A DNA stretch of 64,000 nt from CAVOEB01 sp965249645 (GTDB lineage Bacteria > Pseudomonadota > Alphaproteobacteria > UBA828 > JAPUJA01), in NCBI GenBank assembly GCA_965249645.1, contig CBDFML010000008.1, positions 238,057 to 302,056 on the forward strand, read 5' to 3'. The number at the start of each line of letters is the position of its first letter. Positions within the stretch are counted from its first letter, which is position 1. The position numbers were made by a program, and so were the translations under genes. Below are positions 53,787 to 62,538 of this stretch, piece by piece. The notes under the pieces are model-generated. The model did not search any database and was not told where the DNA came from. It was given only the letters and a program-made list of their open reading frames with translations.

Positions 53787-55091
53787 TCAAGCGCTCGATG
53801 CCTTCTGTTGAGCTAGAAGACGCTCGATACGCGTGCCGGTCACGACGGCATCCTCCAGATCGGCGTTTGTAAATACCGCCCCGGTCAACTCGGAGCTCGT
53901 CAGGTCCGTGCCGGTCAGTCTGGCGCCCGTAAGATCCGCCGCCGTGAAGCGGGCTCTCGTGAGGTTGGCGCCGCTCAGATTGGTGGGCCATTGGCGCCCC
54001 GTTAAATTCCCGTCCGCGTCGCGAATGTCGGCCGGTCGCAGGCAGGCTTTTCGCAGGTTGGCATCGCTGAGATTTGCATTGGCGAGTTTAACGCCGGACA
54101 TGACGGCCATATTCAGCTGCCCCTGCGCCAGGTTCGCCCCGCTCATATCGCACAGCGTGAGCAGCGATCGCGAAAGCCTCACGTTTTTCAGGTTGGCCCC
54201 GCGCAAGCTCGCGCCGCTCAGGTCGATGTCCGTAAGGTCGATATCGCTCAAATCACGTCCGTCGAGCACCGCGCGTTCGCCGTCTTGCCCTCCGCTGCCA
54301 ACCCAGGCGGCGTGACACCGTAAGATCTCTCGAACCGTTGCCTGACCGGGAACGTCCAACGGCTTGTCGAGTTCGTCGGAACCATCGCGGATCACGGCGG
54401 TGAGATCGACGCCGTCGAGAATGGCGTTGTCGATTTTCGCATTGGTCAGGTTTGCGCCGGTTACACAAGCGGAGCCGAAATTGGCGCCCTCGACGTTGCA
54501 GCCGACCATGTTCGCATCGCTCAGATCTGCGTCGGAAAGATCGATCCCCCTGAGGTCGGAATTCTTGAAGTTCACTTTCTTTAGTCGTGCGCCGACGAGC
54601 ACCGCGTTCGACAGGTCCGCGCCCTGGATCGATGCCCGGTCGAGCTTTGCATGGGAAAGATTGGCGTTTTTGAGTAACGCCAGATCGAGAGTGCACATCA
54701 GCAATTCCGTCTGGATGCCCTCGATTCGGCCCTCCTTGTAGTTCGTCTGGGTGCCCTCGCGCATATCGGCGCCCTGGAGATTGGAATCCGTGAGGTCGGA
54801 TTCGCGAAGCTTGGCGCCCCGCAGGTCCGAGTCCGAAAGGTTCGCGCCGATCAGATCGCAAAACCGCATATTCGCGTTGAACAGATTGGCTCGCGTGAGG
54901 TTGATTCCGTTCAGCTTGCTGCGGGAGATGTTTGCACCCGCAAGTTTAGCGAATTCGAGATTGACCCCCTCAAGCTGGGTGTTCATCAGCTTGGCATTGG
55001 TGAAATCCGCGCATTTTCCTTCACCCGGACGCCGGAGCCAGCGCTGGTGGTTGACGACGATCTCCAAAATTTGGTCACGGGACAGGGGCAT
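53787..55091 (-). CDS. Pentapeptide-repeat protein with two cap-plus-repeat modules
   Basis: A 434-residue protein made mostly of A(D/N)LxX pentapeptides, which fold into a right-handed quadrilateral beta-helix. It has two similar modules. Each begins with a short helical cap of the pattern I-L-x-x-H-x-x-W-x-x-x-x-G-x-x-G (residues 8-25 and 255-271), followed by repeats at 28-230 and 273-420. No signal peptide or membrane segment is visible, so it is probably cytoplasmic. Functions range from DNA mimicry against gyrase inhibitors to protein scaffolding; nothing here decides between them. The end of the gene overlaps the weak frame on the other strand, and no operon partner is present. Confidence 0.88.
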   Translation of the reverse strand: MPLSRDQILEIVVNHQRWLRRPGEGKCADFTNAKLMNTQLEGVNLEFAKLAGANISRSKLNGINLTRANLFNANMRFCDLIGANLSDSDLRGAKLRESDLTDSNLQGADMREGTQTNYKEGRIEGIQTELLMCTLDLALLKNANLSHAKLDRASIQGADLSNAVLVGARLKKVNFKNSDLRGIDLSDADLSDANMVGCNVEGANFGSACVTGANLTNAKIDNAILDGVDLTAVIRDGSDELDKPLDVPGQATVREILRCHAAWVGSGGQDGERAVLDGRDLSDIDLTDIDLSGASLRGANLKNVRLSRSLLTLCDMSGANLAQGQLNMAVMSGVKLANANLSDANLRKACLRPADIRDADGNLTGRQWPTNLSGANLTRARFTAADLTGARLTGTDLTSSELTGAVFTNADLEDAVVTGTRIERLLAQQKASSA

Positions 55092-55761
55092 AATGGGGCT
55101 CGTCGCTCACGCCTGGCGGAAATTCGACCACGAAGAACCCTGCCACCGATTCTTCGATCGGATTGAACCGCCGGCCGGGGTAGAAAAAATCTGTGCGAAT
55201 ACTATGTAAATCCTTAGAATCGTTCCTCTTTATCGCCCGGATAAGGTTAATTTTTCGCTAGTGTTTAAAGCACCGGTCTCGACATCGCGGTTCGAATTCT
55301 TGGACGAATTTAGGTCACTGGAATTCTGGACACTTTCTCTTTGCCAAAGTTGTCACAAGAATTTGACAGAGAAATGTTGGAGCAAGTCGCAGCTCGGAGA
55401 TATTCGTGTCCGGGCATCGAGGCCGGATAAAAAATACGGCGGAGGTGGCTTTCCGATCTTCAAGCCGCCCCCACCGTTAGCGCGGAGAGTAGTTGCGATG
55501 CCTCACACTATGCTCTCGTGGGTAACCTCCAATGCCGTTGTGTCTGTGTCGCTGCCCCGAGGAGCGGTTTGTGTTTCGTTGCTCGTCAATCGAGTATGGG
55601 GATAGTATGTATATAACGAATAATTATGTCAACAAAATAATTCATATTTAGAATTATTTTTTCGGGCTTATTCGACAAGGACAAAATTTACTACGCACGG
55701 ACAGGCGGAGGAATAACCCACCTTCGCCGTCCGAATTGCGTGCCTCTCGTCGAGAATTAGC
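55092..55761. other. Lower-GC spacer between the pentapeptide gene and the cysteine-repeat gene
   Basis: About 670 bases without a supportable gene; base composition is visibly more AT-rich than the neighbours, especially 55590-55670. A plus-strand frame of 114 codons (55261-55605) has no ribosome site or motif and is not called. The right end holds the AT-only inverted repeat at 55634-55660. The left end (55092-55260) must contain the pentapeptide gene promoter. Confidence 0.4.
55634..55660. terminator. AT-only inverted repeat, possible bidirectional terminator
   Basis: Perfect 10-bp arms AAAATAATTC and GAATTATTTT surround the 7-base loop ATATTTA. A-run and T-run ends make it look like a terminator from either side, and it lies about 100 bases past the stop of the cysteine-repeat gene. 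The stem contains one G-C pair only, so it would be weak as RNA; a protein-binding site is the alternative. Confidence 0.35.
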
Positions 55762-56133
55762 TTAGTAGTATTGGCACCCATCGGCGACGCAATAGCTCCC
55801 GCCGGGGCAATAGGACCCGTCGCCGCAATCCATGCTGCCGAGGGGGACGCAGCCCCCGCCGCTGCCGCATTGTTCGCCCGCATTGCAGTAGCCGCCGTCG
55901 CTGCAATAGACGGCGCCGATGGGAGAACACCCGCCGTCGACCGTGCACTGTTCCCCTCCCTGGCAATACCCGCCGTCGGTGCACGGAGTTCCGCCTCCAG
56001 GGTAGCATTCGCCAATGATATAGGGGTGTGGAACGAAGCCCGGTTCACAGCCGGCATCGGCGAAGCCGTCACCGGATATCAGAAACAGGCTGCCGGCCAG
56101 CGCAGTCAAAACGGCAATCACGGCAATTCGCAT
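55762..56133 (-). CDS. Small secreted cysteine-repeat protein
   Basis: A 123-residue protein that I cannot assign to a named family. Residues 1-27 are a Sec signal peptide (MRIAVIAVLTALAGSLFLIS; cleavage near FADA). The mature 96 residues contain 14 cysteines in a regular pattern, C-x5-C-x5-C-x5-C-x7, repeated about two and a half times: CTDGGYC.GGEQC, CSDGGYCNAGEQC and CGDGSYCPGGSYC. Gly, Asp and Tyr fill the loops. The spacing suggests several disulfide-bonded knots, like granulin- or EGF-type modules, or else metal binding. It ends DGCQYY. It stands alone between two lower-GC spacers. The frame is intact and the signal is good, so I regard it as a real exported protein of unknown role. Confidence 0.72.
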   Translation of the reverse strand: MRIAVIAVLTALAGSLFLISGDGFADAGCEPGFVPHPYIIGECYPGGGTPCTDGGYCQGGEQCTVDGGCSPIGAVYCSDGGYCNAGEQCGSGGGCVPLGSMDCGDGSYCPGGSYCVADGCQYY

Positions 56134-56647
56134 GCGTCGCTTCCTCGGGCCACCAGGTCAACGGTGGACCATGACATCATTCCTGAACTCGTCTGAAAAC
56201 TGTATTTTGGGTGGCTTCAATGTGGGCCAGATACGAGACACGAAGGGCTGATGGTCCAGGCTGGGCACAAACTTTCGGCAAATCAGGTTTACGACTTCCC
56301 AATTCCGCCAGTAACCCTCGCGAAACCGGAGATAGTCGAGAGCAGAGGCCAGCTCGCCCGGGGTTCCGGCAATAGGTGAAATCGAGCTGGCAAAAGACAG
56401 AAAATCATTTTATTTCAGCGCGCGGTCGAGCAACTGCGAACGGTGACCATTAAATTATACAAAATTGCCTGATCGCCATGCCGCCTTGGCAAAGGTTGGA
56501 CTCGTCCCTCATACTTACCCCACGCTCACACGGCTGGACGGTCTGAATACGTCGAAGCCGGCCGGGTTAAATTGATGAGGCAAAGTTTGCAACGATGCGC
56601 AATTGGTTCTGCCGGAAACGAAGGGCAGCTAAACTCTTGAGGTTCCA
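56134..56647. other. Intergenic region upstream of the dimethylformamidase-like operon
   Basis: About 514 bases. The left part should hold the cysteine-repeat gene promoter and the right part the promoter of the amidohydrolase operon; no convincing hexamers are seen. A minus-strand frame (56158-56409, 83 codons) stays open and has protein-like composition but contains no start codon, so it is at most a gene remnant. Confidence 0.35.
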
Positions 56648-58930
56648 ATGGCTTACGGGGACAGCGACGAAAATTTGGGTGCAGTCAGGTTAACCGCCTA
56701 CAGCGACCAGCTGAGTATCAAGCCCCATGACACGCTCAAGGTTTTTGCGAGTTGCGAGGAGGCAACGGATTACAAGGCCGAAACGGTAAGACTGATTTGC
56801 GGCGACGAAAATCCCGAGGGCCCCGGCTACAACGCGGAGCCCGTTGAGTTGGGTTTGTCCAAGTCCTTTCCAGGGCGGTGCCAGGAAATTTACGCCGGTT
56901 CGTACATAATCATTGAACCCAACCCGGCCCTCGAACAGATTGCGGACGTCACTGTTCAGGCGTTCATCTTCCCCACGATCCCTGACTGCGGCGAGCAAGG
57001 CCTTATCACCAAATGGTGCGCCAGCGAGCAGCAGGGGTTTGCCCTCTTCATCAACGAGAGCGGTCGCACGAGCTTTAGGATCGGCAACGGGAACGGTGCG
57101 ACGCACGAAGTGTCGGGCGACGTACAACTGTTGCCACACGAATGGTACTTCGTCGCGGGAACCTATAATTCCAAATCGGGCGATCTCGCAGTTTTCCAGG
57201 AATCTATTCGGAATAGAGATCTAACGAAACCTGCCGACGCGACGCAGGCGACCGACATTACCGGGCCGATTTCGTCGAATGGTATCCCATTGATGATGGC
57301 GGCATTCTGCGCGAGCAATTCACGCGGTGAGAATGTCGGCGACAACCACTTCAATGGAAAAATAGACTCGCCGCGATTGTCTGGTGACGTCCTCTCCCGA
57401 GACGAAATGAAGACTTTGCAGTCGTCGCCGCGGACCAGCATCGTGCGAAACAAGGCGATCGGGATTTGGGATTTTTCCCAGAAAATCGATACGGATGAAA
57501 TCGTCGATGCTTGGGAATATCGACTCCACGGGCACACCGTCAATCTTCCGACGAGAGCGGTAACGGGGCAGAACTGGAGCGGTGAGGAATTTTGCTGGCG
57601 TCACGATCCAGAAACCTATGGCGCGATTCACTTTCACGAAGATGACTTGTACGACGCCGATTGGGAGTGCGATTTCGAATTGACGATCCCCGAGGCCACC
57701 GAGAGCGGACTTTATTGCGTTCGATTGTCCGTCGATAACAGCGAAGAATTTGTCCCGTTCGTTGTCCGACCGGCCACCGGGAATGAAGCCGATATAGCGT
57801 TCATCCTGCCGTCAGCGACTCACATGTCCTACGCGAACGAGCGTATGGCCACGGACGCATGGGATTCCGAACTGCTCCGCTACCATGCGATAGAGCTTCA
57901 TCCCTACCAGTTGTTCCTGAACGAGCATCAGGAATATGGTCTGAGTTTTTACGACCTGCATATGGACGGCAGCCCGGTGCACTACTGCAGCCGGTTGCGC
58001 CCGGTGCTGAATATGCGCCCGAAGGTTCAGAGCACGCTCGGTGGTCGGGGTTCGTCGCTCTGGGGATTTAACGCCGACACCCATATCGTCGACTGGCTCG
58101 AAACATCCGGGTTTCGCTACGACGTGTTGACCGACGAAGATGTCCACAACGAAGGTCTCGACTTGCTCCGTCGATACCGTGTCGTGATCACCGGCACACA
58201 TCCGGAATATGTCAGCAGCGAAATCTGGCACTCGATCTACGATTATTCCTCTACCGGCGGTCGCATTATCAATCTGGGCGGCAATACGTTCTATGTGCGA
58301 ATCGCCTACAATCAGACCATGCCCGGCGTCATCGAGTGTCGATGGGAGCTCGGCGGCGCGAAGGCCTGGAATGGCCAGCAGTACACCAGCTTTACCGGTG
58401 AACGGTGCGGCATGTGGAGGACGCTGGGCAACTACGCCCCGCAGGTGCTGACGGGCGCGGGGTGGTGCTCGCAGGGGTTTGATATTTCAAGCCATTACCG
58501 GCGAACGCCGGATAGCCACGATCCGCGGGTTCGGTTCATCTTCGAAGGCATAGGTGCCGACGAGATTATTGGTGACTTCGGTTTGATCGGCGGGGGCGCG
58601 GCCGGCCTCGAGCTTGACGTCTGCGATCCCGACCTTGGAACCCCGCACCATGCCCTTCGCGTGGCATCCTCGGAGAACCACACCGACACGTATCAGGTTT
58701 GCTCCGAAGAATTGGCGTTCAATTATCCGGGGACCGGGGGTCAGGAGAACTCGCTCGTACGGGCGGACATGGTGTTCTTCGAGACGCCGAAAGGGGGAGC
58801 CGTGTTTTCGACCGGCTCCATCGCATGGGCCGGCAGCCTTTCGCACAACGGCCACGACAACAACGTGTCTCGATTGACCGCGAATGTGTTGAAACGGTTT
58901 CTTGAGCCAGAACCGTTCTCTTACGATTGA
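56648..58930 (+). CDS. N,N-dimethylformamidase-like large subunit
   Basis: A 760-residue protein like the large (beta) subunit of N,N-dimethylformamidase, an iron enzyme that hydrolyses amide bonds of small N-alkyl formamides. The N-terminal part (about 10-95) is a beta-sandwich. About 95-260 is a LamG/concanavalin-like domain (ITKWCASEQQGFALFINE, HEWYFVAGTYN). A second sandwich domain follows, and the C-terminal half has an amidotransferase-like Rossmann layout (YDVLTDEDVHNEGLDLL, VVITGTHPEYVS, GGRIINLGGNTFYVR). Tyr- and Glu-rich stretches around 430-475 could supply a Tyr/carboxylate iron site, but I cannot assign ligands. GAGG precedes the ATG. The likely small subunit follows after 130 bases. 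Substrate in this organism is unknown. Confidence 0.8.
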   Translation: MAYGDSDENLGAVRLTAYSDQLSIKPHDTLKVFASCEEATDYKAETVRLICGDENPEGPGYNAEPVELGLSKSFPGRCQEIYAGSYIIIEPNPALEQIADVTVQAFIFPTIPDCGEQGLITKWCASEQQGFALFINESGRTSFRIGNGNGATHEVSGDVQLLPHEWYFVAGTYNSKSGDLAVFQESIRNRDLTKPADATQATDITGPISSNGIPLMMAAFCASNSRGENVGDNHFNGKIDSPRLSGDVLSRDEMKTLQSSPRTSIVRNKAIGIWDFSQKIDTDEIVDAWEYRLHGHTVNLPTRAVTGQNWSGEEFCWRHDPETYGAIHFHEDDLYDADWECDFELTIPEATESGLYCVRLSVDNSEEFVPFVVRPATGNEADIAFILPSATHMSYANERMATDAWDSELLRYHAIELHPYQLFLNEHQEYGLSFYDLHMDGSPVHYCSRLRPVLNMRPKVQSTLGGRGSSLWGFNADTHIVDWLETSGFRYDVLTDEDVHNEGLDLLRRYRVVITGTHPEYVSSEIWHSIYDYSSTGGRIINLGGNTFYVRIAYNQTMPGVIECRWELGGAKAWNGQQYTSFTGERCGMWRTLGNYAPQVLTGAGWCSQGFDISSHYRRTPDSHDPRVRFIFEGIGADEIIGDFGLIGGGAAGLELDVCDPDLGTPHHALRVASSENHTDTYQVCSEELAFNYPGTGGQENSLVRADMVFFETPKGGAVFSTGSIAWAGSLSHNGHDNNVSRLTANVLKRFLEPEPFSYD

Positions 58931-59060
58931 TCCCGTCTCTGATCCGGGAGGATCAGGACGCGTTATCAGAGGAGTTTATAACGTTGGTCTGGCGAGACGA
59001 GTTCTGACGATGCACAGGCGTATAGACTGAATCGATGGCAAGACAGACGGGGTCATAGCG

Positions 59061-59399
59061 ATGACAGCTGAAATTCCGAAAAACACGTCACCGGTTTCGG
59101 TGCATCGGGTGACCAGGGAGGATCTCGATCTCGTTGCCGAGTTTGATGAGACCCCTATCGGCCGCCAGAGTCCTGCGCTGCGGCGCCTTCTAAACCGGTT
59201 TCGAGCCGAAACCCCCGAAGACCGATTCGTGCTGGTCTGTGTTCGCCCTCATCAGGAATGGGTGCTCGGTCAGATGAACGGCTCGAAAAGCCCGGTCACG
59301 CTGTTTCCCGACGTCCGCTTCTCGAAATTCGAGGACGGCGAGCGCGAAATTTTCCGTCGCCGGTGGCAACGATATGCCGAAATCGAGATTGATGAGTGA
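59061..59399 (+). CDS. Probable N,N-dimethylformamidase-like small subunit
   Basis: A 112-residue soluble protein. It has the outline of the dimethylformamidase small (alpha) subunit: a PxLxRxxNxFR-type block (PALRRLLNRFRAETPEDRF), a central Trp (QEWVLGQMNG) and a C-terminal FEDGEREIFRRRWQR matching the E-x-E-x-x-F-x-RR end of that subunit. Position directly after the large subunit supports the pairing. The order here is large then small, whereas I recall small then large in characterised systems. The start at 59061 lacks a strong ribosome site. The call rests on recalled motifs, not an alignment. Confidence 0.6.
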   Translation: MTAEIPKNTSPVSVHRVTREDLDLVAEFDETPIGRQSPALRRLLNRFRAETPEDRFVLVCVRPHQEWVLGQMNGSKSPVTLFPDVRFSKFEDGEREIFRRRWQRYAEIEIDE

Positions 59400-59543
59400 G
59401 GCGATAGGACCCGCGGCTTTGAAGCGGGAACGGCCGGGACAAAGCAGCCCGTGGATTCACCGGATTTGGAAATTTATGGTAATGTAATTTTCTGAAATTC
59501 AATCCAGCCACCAAGCAAGGCATATCAGGGAGGAGATGAGACA

Positions 59544-60674
59544 ATGAAAAAATTGGATCGAAACACCCCGCCATCGCCAAAGGGCGGGAAACACACACAG
59601 TTGGGCCGGCGCCAGTTCCTGAAAGGAAGCGCCGCGACCGTCGTGGCCGGTGCATCAGCCGGGCTGCTGGCGCCGCGTCGAAGCGCCGCCGCCGACGAGT
59701 TGACCGTTCTTACTTGGTGCTCGCACGCCGATCCGCGACTGATCGGATCTTTCGAGGAGGCCCACGGGGTTCGCGTCAACGTCAAAACCTACGAAGGGAC
59801 CGGCAGCGCCCTCTCGGTAAAGGATCAATCCGCGCCGGGGGAATGGGACATTTTCGTCTGCGATGCGCAGGACACTCCGCGGGTCGCTCGCGAGGGCTAC
59901 ATCATGGAGCTTTCGCGCGATATCGTCGACTGGGACACCGTATGGCCGGAACTTAAGGAGATGCCCTACACCTGGATCGACGGCAAGTTTTACGCGGTTC
60001 CCGATAAATTCGGTTATTACGGCGTCGCCTACAACAAGGATAAGGTCGATCCGGCCGATATGCGCACGGCCGAGGTGCTTTGGAATCCCAAATACAAAGG
60101 CCGCACCGGCGCCTTCGATTATTACTTTCCGGTGATTCAGCTGGTCGGGATTGCTCTCGGTCTGGCGCCGACCGACATTAACATGGACAACCTCGTGTCC
60201 GACATCCGGCCGAAGTTGCTCGCGTTCAAGGATCAGACGACGCTGGTTGGCGATATCCCGACGATTCAGACGGCTCTCGTCACCAACACGGTCGACATTA
60301 TCGTCGGCACGGCGGAGTTCGGCGTGTCCCACCTCATGATGGAACATCCGCAGCTCGACTGGATTATTTTCGACGAAGGCGGCCTGCTTTGGAACGAGAG
60401 CCTCACCATCTTCGCCGATTCGGAGAGGAAGGACCTCGCGCACGAGTTCATCAAGCACTGTATGAGCCTGCAAGGGTCCCAGTATCTCGCCACGGCCGAA
60501 TGCTATTGGTCAGCCGTCTCCAACAAGGATGTCGTGCTTACCGACGAGGAGAAGAAGATCCTGCGTTGGGACCAGCAGGTTGACTTTCTGTCCCGATCCT
60601 ATCCTTCTTCCATCGGGGCGCCCGAACTCGATTCGGCGATGCTCGACCTGTGGAACGAGTTCCTGTCAGCGTAA
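59544..60674 (+). CDS. Tat-exported ABC substrate-binding protein, polyamine/opine type (PotD-like)
   Basis: A 376-residue periplasmic binding protein of the extracellular solute-binding family 1/8. The N-terminus has a twin-arginine signal (GRRQFLKGSA, Arg22-Arg23) with a hydrophobic stretch and cleavage near SAAADE. The mature part resembles PotD/PotF: LTVLTWCSHADPRLIGSFEEAHGVRV, WDIFVCDAQDTPRVAREGYIM, YGVAYNKDKVDPADM, and the C-terminal ENLxWNEA-like hinge LLWNESLTIFADSERKDLAHEFI. GGGAGGAGA lies before the ATG. Tat export is unusual for this class and suggests a cofactor-independent preference of the lineage. Two permeases follow in the same direction. Confidence 0.88.
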   Translation: MKKLDRNTPPSPKGGKHTQLGRRQFLKGSAATVVAGASAGLLAPRRSAAADELTVLTWCSHADPRLIGSFEEAHGVRVNVKTYEGTGSALSVKDQSAPGEWDIFVCDAQDTPRVAREGYIMELSRDIVDWDTVWPELKEMPYTWIDGKFYAVPDKFGYYGVAYNKDKVDPADMRTAEVLWNPKYKGRTGAFDYYFPVIQLVGIALGLAPTDINMDNLVSDIRPKLLAFKDQTTLVGDIPTIQTALVTNTVDIIVGTAEFGVSHLMMEHPQLDWIIFDEGGLLWNESLTIFADSERKDLAHEFIKHCMSLQGSQYLATAECYWSAVSNKDVVLTDEEKKILRWDQQVDFLSRSYPSSIGAPELDSAMLDLWNEFLSA

Positions 60675-61558
60675 AACCAACCTTACGGGCCACGGCGCCC
60701 GAACGCGTGGCACTGAAGCCGGGTATCGACCTCACGAAGTGGGCGGTCTACCCGGCGCTCGGTGCCACGTTGGTCTTTTTCGTTCTGCCGCTCACCATAA
60801 TGGTACTCGCATCCTTCTGGGAGCGCGTCGGCGGCAAGCTCGTGGCAACCTGGACTCTCGACAATTACATCTTCTTCTTCAGCCGCTCCTACATGGTGGA
60901 GGGACTGATTAACTCGATCGAGATCACGCTCATTACGACCGTAATCAGCGTCCTCATCGCCTACCCGCTGGCGTACATTCTCGCCTATAAGGTGCCCGTC
61001 CGTTGGCAGCGCTTCATGCTCGTCGTGACCGTGCTTCCCTTCTGGACGCCTTATGTGGTCCGACATTTCAGTCTGCTCCTGATTCTCTCGCAGGACGGGG
61101 TTCTCAATTGGGCTCTCTTGAGCGTGGGAATCATCAGCGAGCCCCTGGCCCTGAGCTTCAACCGGTTTGCTGTGGTCTTGGGCTTCGTCCATTTCTTCAC
61201 GATGCTCTTGACGCTCACGATCTATGGCAATCTGGTGCAAATCAAGCAGTCCTACCGTCAGGCAGCGGCAGACCTGGGTGCGTCGGGTTGGCAGGTGTTC
61301 CTGCATATCACGCTGCCCTTAAGCATGCCCGGTGTCGCTGTCGGTGCTTTTGTCACTTTCGTAATCACCATTGGTGACTACATCACACCAAAGATTTTAG
61401 GCGGTTCTCAGGAGTTGTTATTGCCGCAAGCGATCGTCCTTCAAATCGAACGCGCAGCGGATTTGCCGATGGCTTCGACGATGAGCCTTCTTCTCATGGT
61501 CGTGGTCACGGTCACCTATTTCGTCTTTGCGAAGCATCTCAAAATGGAGCGGCTGTAG
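60650..61558 (+). CDS. ABC transporter permease, PotB-like
   Basis: The first inner-membrane subunit of the importer, 302 residues, starting at GTG 60650 so that it overlaps the binding-protein gene by 25 bases; this start is the least certain in the operon. Six membrane segments are seen, beginning WAVYPALGATLVFFVLPLTIMVLA. The cytoplasmic EAA loop, which docks the ATPase, is YRQAAADLGASGWQVFLHITLPLS. The family imports spermidine/putrescine or related compounds. The second permease follows after 3 bases. Confidence 0.87.
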   Translation: MERVPVSVKPTLRATAPERVALKPGIDLTKWAVYPALGATLVFFVLPLTIMVLASFWERVGGKLVATWTLDNYIFFFSRSYMVEGLINSIEITLITTVISVLIAYPLAYILAYKVPVRWQRFMLVVTVLPFWTPYVVRHFSLLLILSQDGVLNWALLSVGIISEPLALSFNRFAVVLGFVHFFTMLLTLTIYGNLVQIKQSYRQAAADLGASGWQVFLHITLPLSMPGVAVGAFVTFVITIGDYITPKILGGSQELLLPQAIVLQIERAADLPMASTMSLLLMVVVTVTYFVFAKHLKMERL

Positions 61559-61561
61559 GCG

Positions 61562-62362
61562 ATGTCGTGGCTGCGCAACTTTCCGGCAAGCTTCTACCTC
61601 GGGGTGGCGTTGTTTTTCATCTATTTGCCGTCTGTCATGCTCGTGCTGTTTTCCTTTCAGGAGGGAAGCTTGCCGGCGCCGCCGTTCGAAGGCCCCAGTC
61701 TCGACTGGTACGAGCGAATGATCGGCAACCGACGCTTGGTCGAGGCCCTCGGCAACTCGGTGCTGGTCGCGTCGCTCTCCGCGTTGACCTGCACCGTGCT
61801 CGGCTTTCTCGCCGCCTACAGCTTGGCGCGCCGACGCCGGCGCTTCCAGAACTCCATGCGCTACCTGATCATGGCGCCGCTCATGGTCTCCTATCTCATC
61901 ATCGGTATGGGGATTTTAGTCAGCTCGGGTTATGTCGGCATGGGCAGATCGTTGTTCCTGGTCGGGGTCGGCCACGTGATCATCAACCTGCCACTCTGCT
62001 TCGCCATCATCCTTTCGCAATTCGGCGAGCACCAGGTGAATATCGAACGGGCCGCCCGTGACCTCGGCGCCAGCGATTCCAAGGTGCTCGTGTTCGTGAC
62101 TGTGCCCATGATGTGGCCCGCACTCTTTTCCGCCTTCTGTATCTCGGCGACGCTTTCATGGGACGAATTTATTATCGCTTTCCTGCTGAGCCGGTTCGAC
62201 GTGACGCTGCCGGTGATGATCTACGAGATGTTGCGCGGAGGCATGAACCCGGAAATCAACGCCGCCGGTTCGGTTCTGTTTATGATCTCGATCGTTGTGG
62301 TCGTCCTTGCATCGCTCTTCGGGTTGCGCCGCAGGAAGACCGGCCTGGAATCCGCACGGTAG
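61562..62362 (+). CDS. ABC transporter permease, PotC-like
   Basis: The second inner-membrane subunit, 266 residues, from the ATG at 61562. It has six membrane segments (for instance FYLGVALFFIYLPSVMLVLFS at the N-terminus) and the EAA loop IERAARDLGASDSKVLVFVTVPM. As in PotC the C-terminus is short. The operon ends here: no PotA-type ATPase gene follows before the tRNA, so the transporter must borrow or share an ATPase encoded elsewhere. Confidence 0.88.
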   Translation: MSWLRNFPASFYLGVALFFIYLPSVMLVLFSFQEGSLPAPPFEGPSLDWYERMIGNRRLVEALGNSVLVASLSALTCTVLGFLAAYSLARRRRRFQNSMRYLIMAPLMVSYLIIGMGILVSSGYVGMGRSLFLVGVGHVIINLPLCFAIILSQFGEHQVNIERAARDLGASDSKVLVFVTVPMMWPALFSAFCISATLSWDEFIIAFLLSRFDVTLPVMIYEMLRGGMNPEINAAGSVLFMISIVVVVLASLFGLRRRKTGLESAR

Positions 62363-62393
62363 CGGCGCCAAGCCCCGGGCTATCACAAACGGC

Positions 62394-62470
62394 TGGTGGG
62401 CCCGGCAGGACTCGAACCTGCAACACGACCGTTATGAGCGGTCAGTTCTAACCAGTTGAACTACGGGCCC
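62394..62470 (-). tRNA. tRNA with CAT anticodon, probably tRNA-Ile2 (lysidine type)
   Basis: The minus strand folds into a full cloverleaf: acceptor GGGCCCG paired with CGGGCCC, a D arm with GTTCAACTGGTTAGAAC, anticodon stem ACCGC/GCGGT with loop CTCATAA, a T arm with GGTTCGAGTCC, and an encoded CCA end (62394-62396). The anticodon is CAT (bases 62434-62436). The GGGCCC acceptor is unlike the initiator (CGCGGGG) and unlike the GGCGGGG-type elongator Met of relatives, so Ile2 with a lysidine-modified CAT is the more likely identity; elongator Met cannot be excluded. Confidence 0.88.
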
Positions 62471-62538
62471 ACCGTGACGGGCGCAAGATTACATGACCCC
62501 CCGCCGTCTCAAAAGGCTCTTGGCGCGCGTGCGCCCCC

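Noticed and set aside
55261..55605. 114-codon plus-strand frame in the AT-richer spacer
   Set aside because: No ribosome site, no recognisable motif, and composition consistent with a chance frame.
56648..62470. Possible genomic island integrated at the 3' end of the tRNA (62394)
   Set aside because: The tRNA end does point towards the accessory genes, but I found no integrase and no second copy of the tRNA 3' end at the far side.
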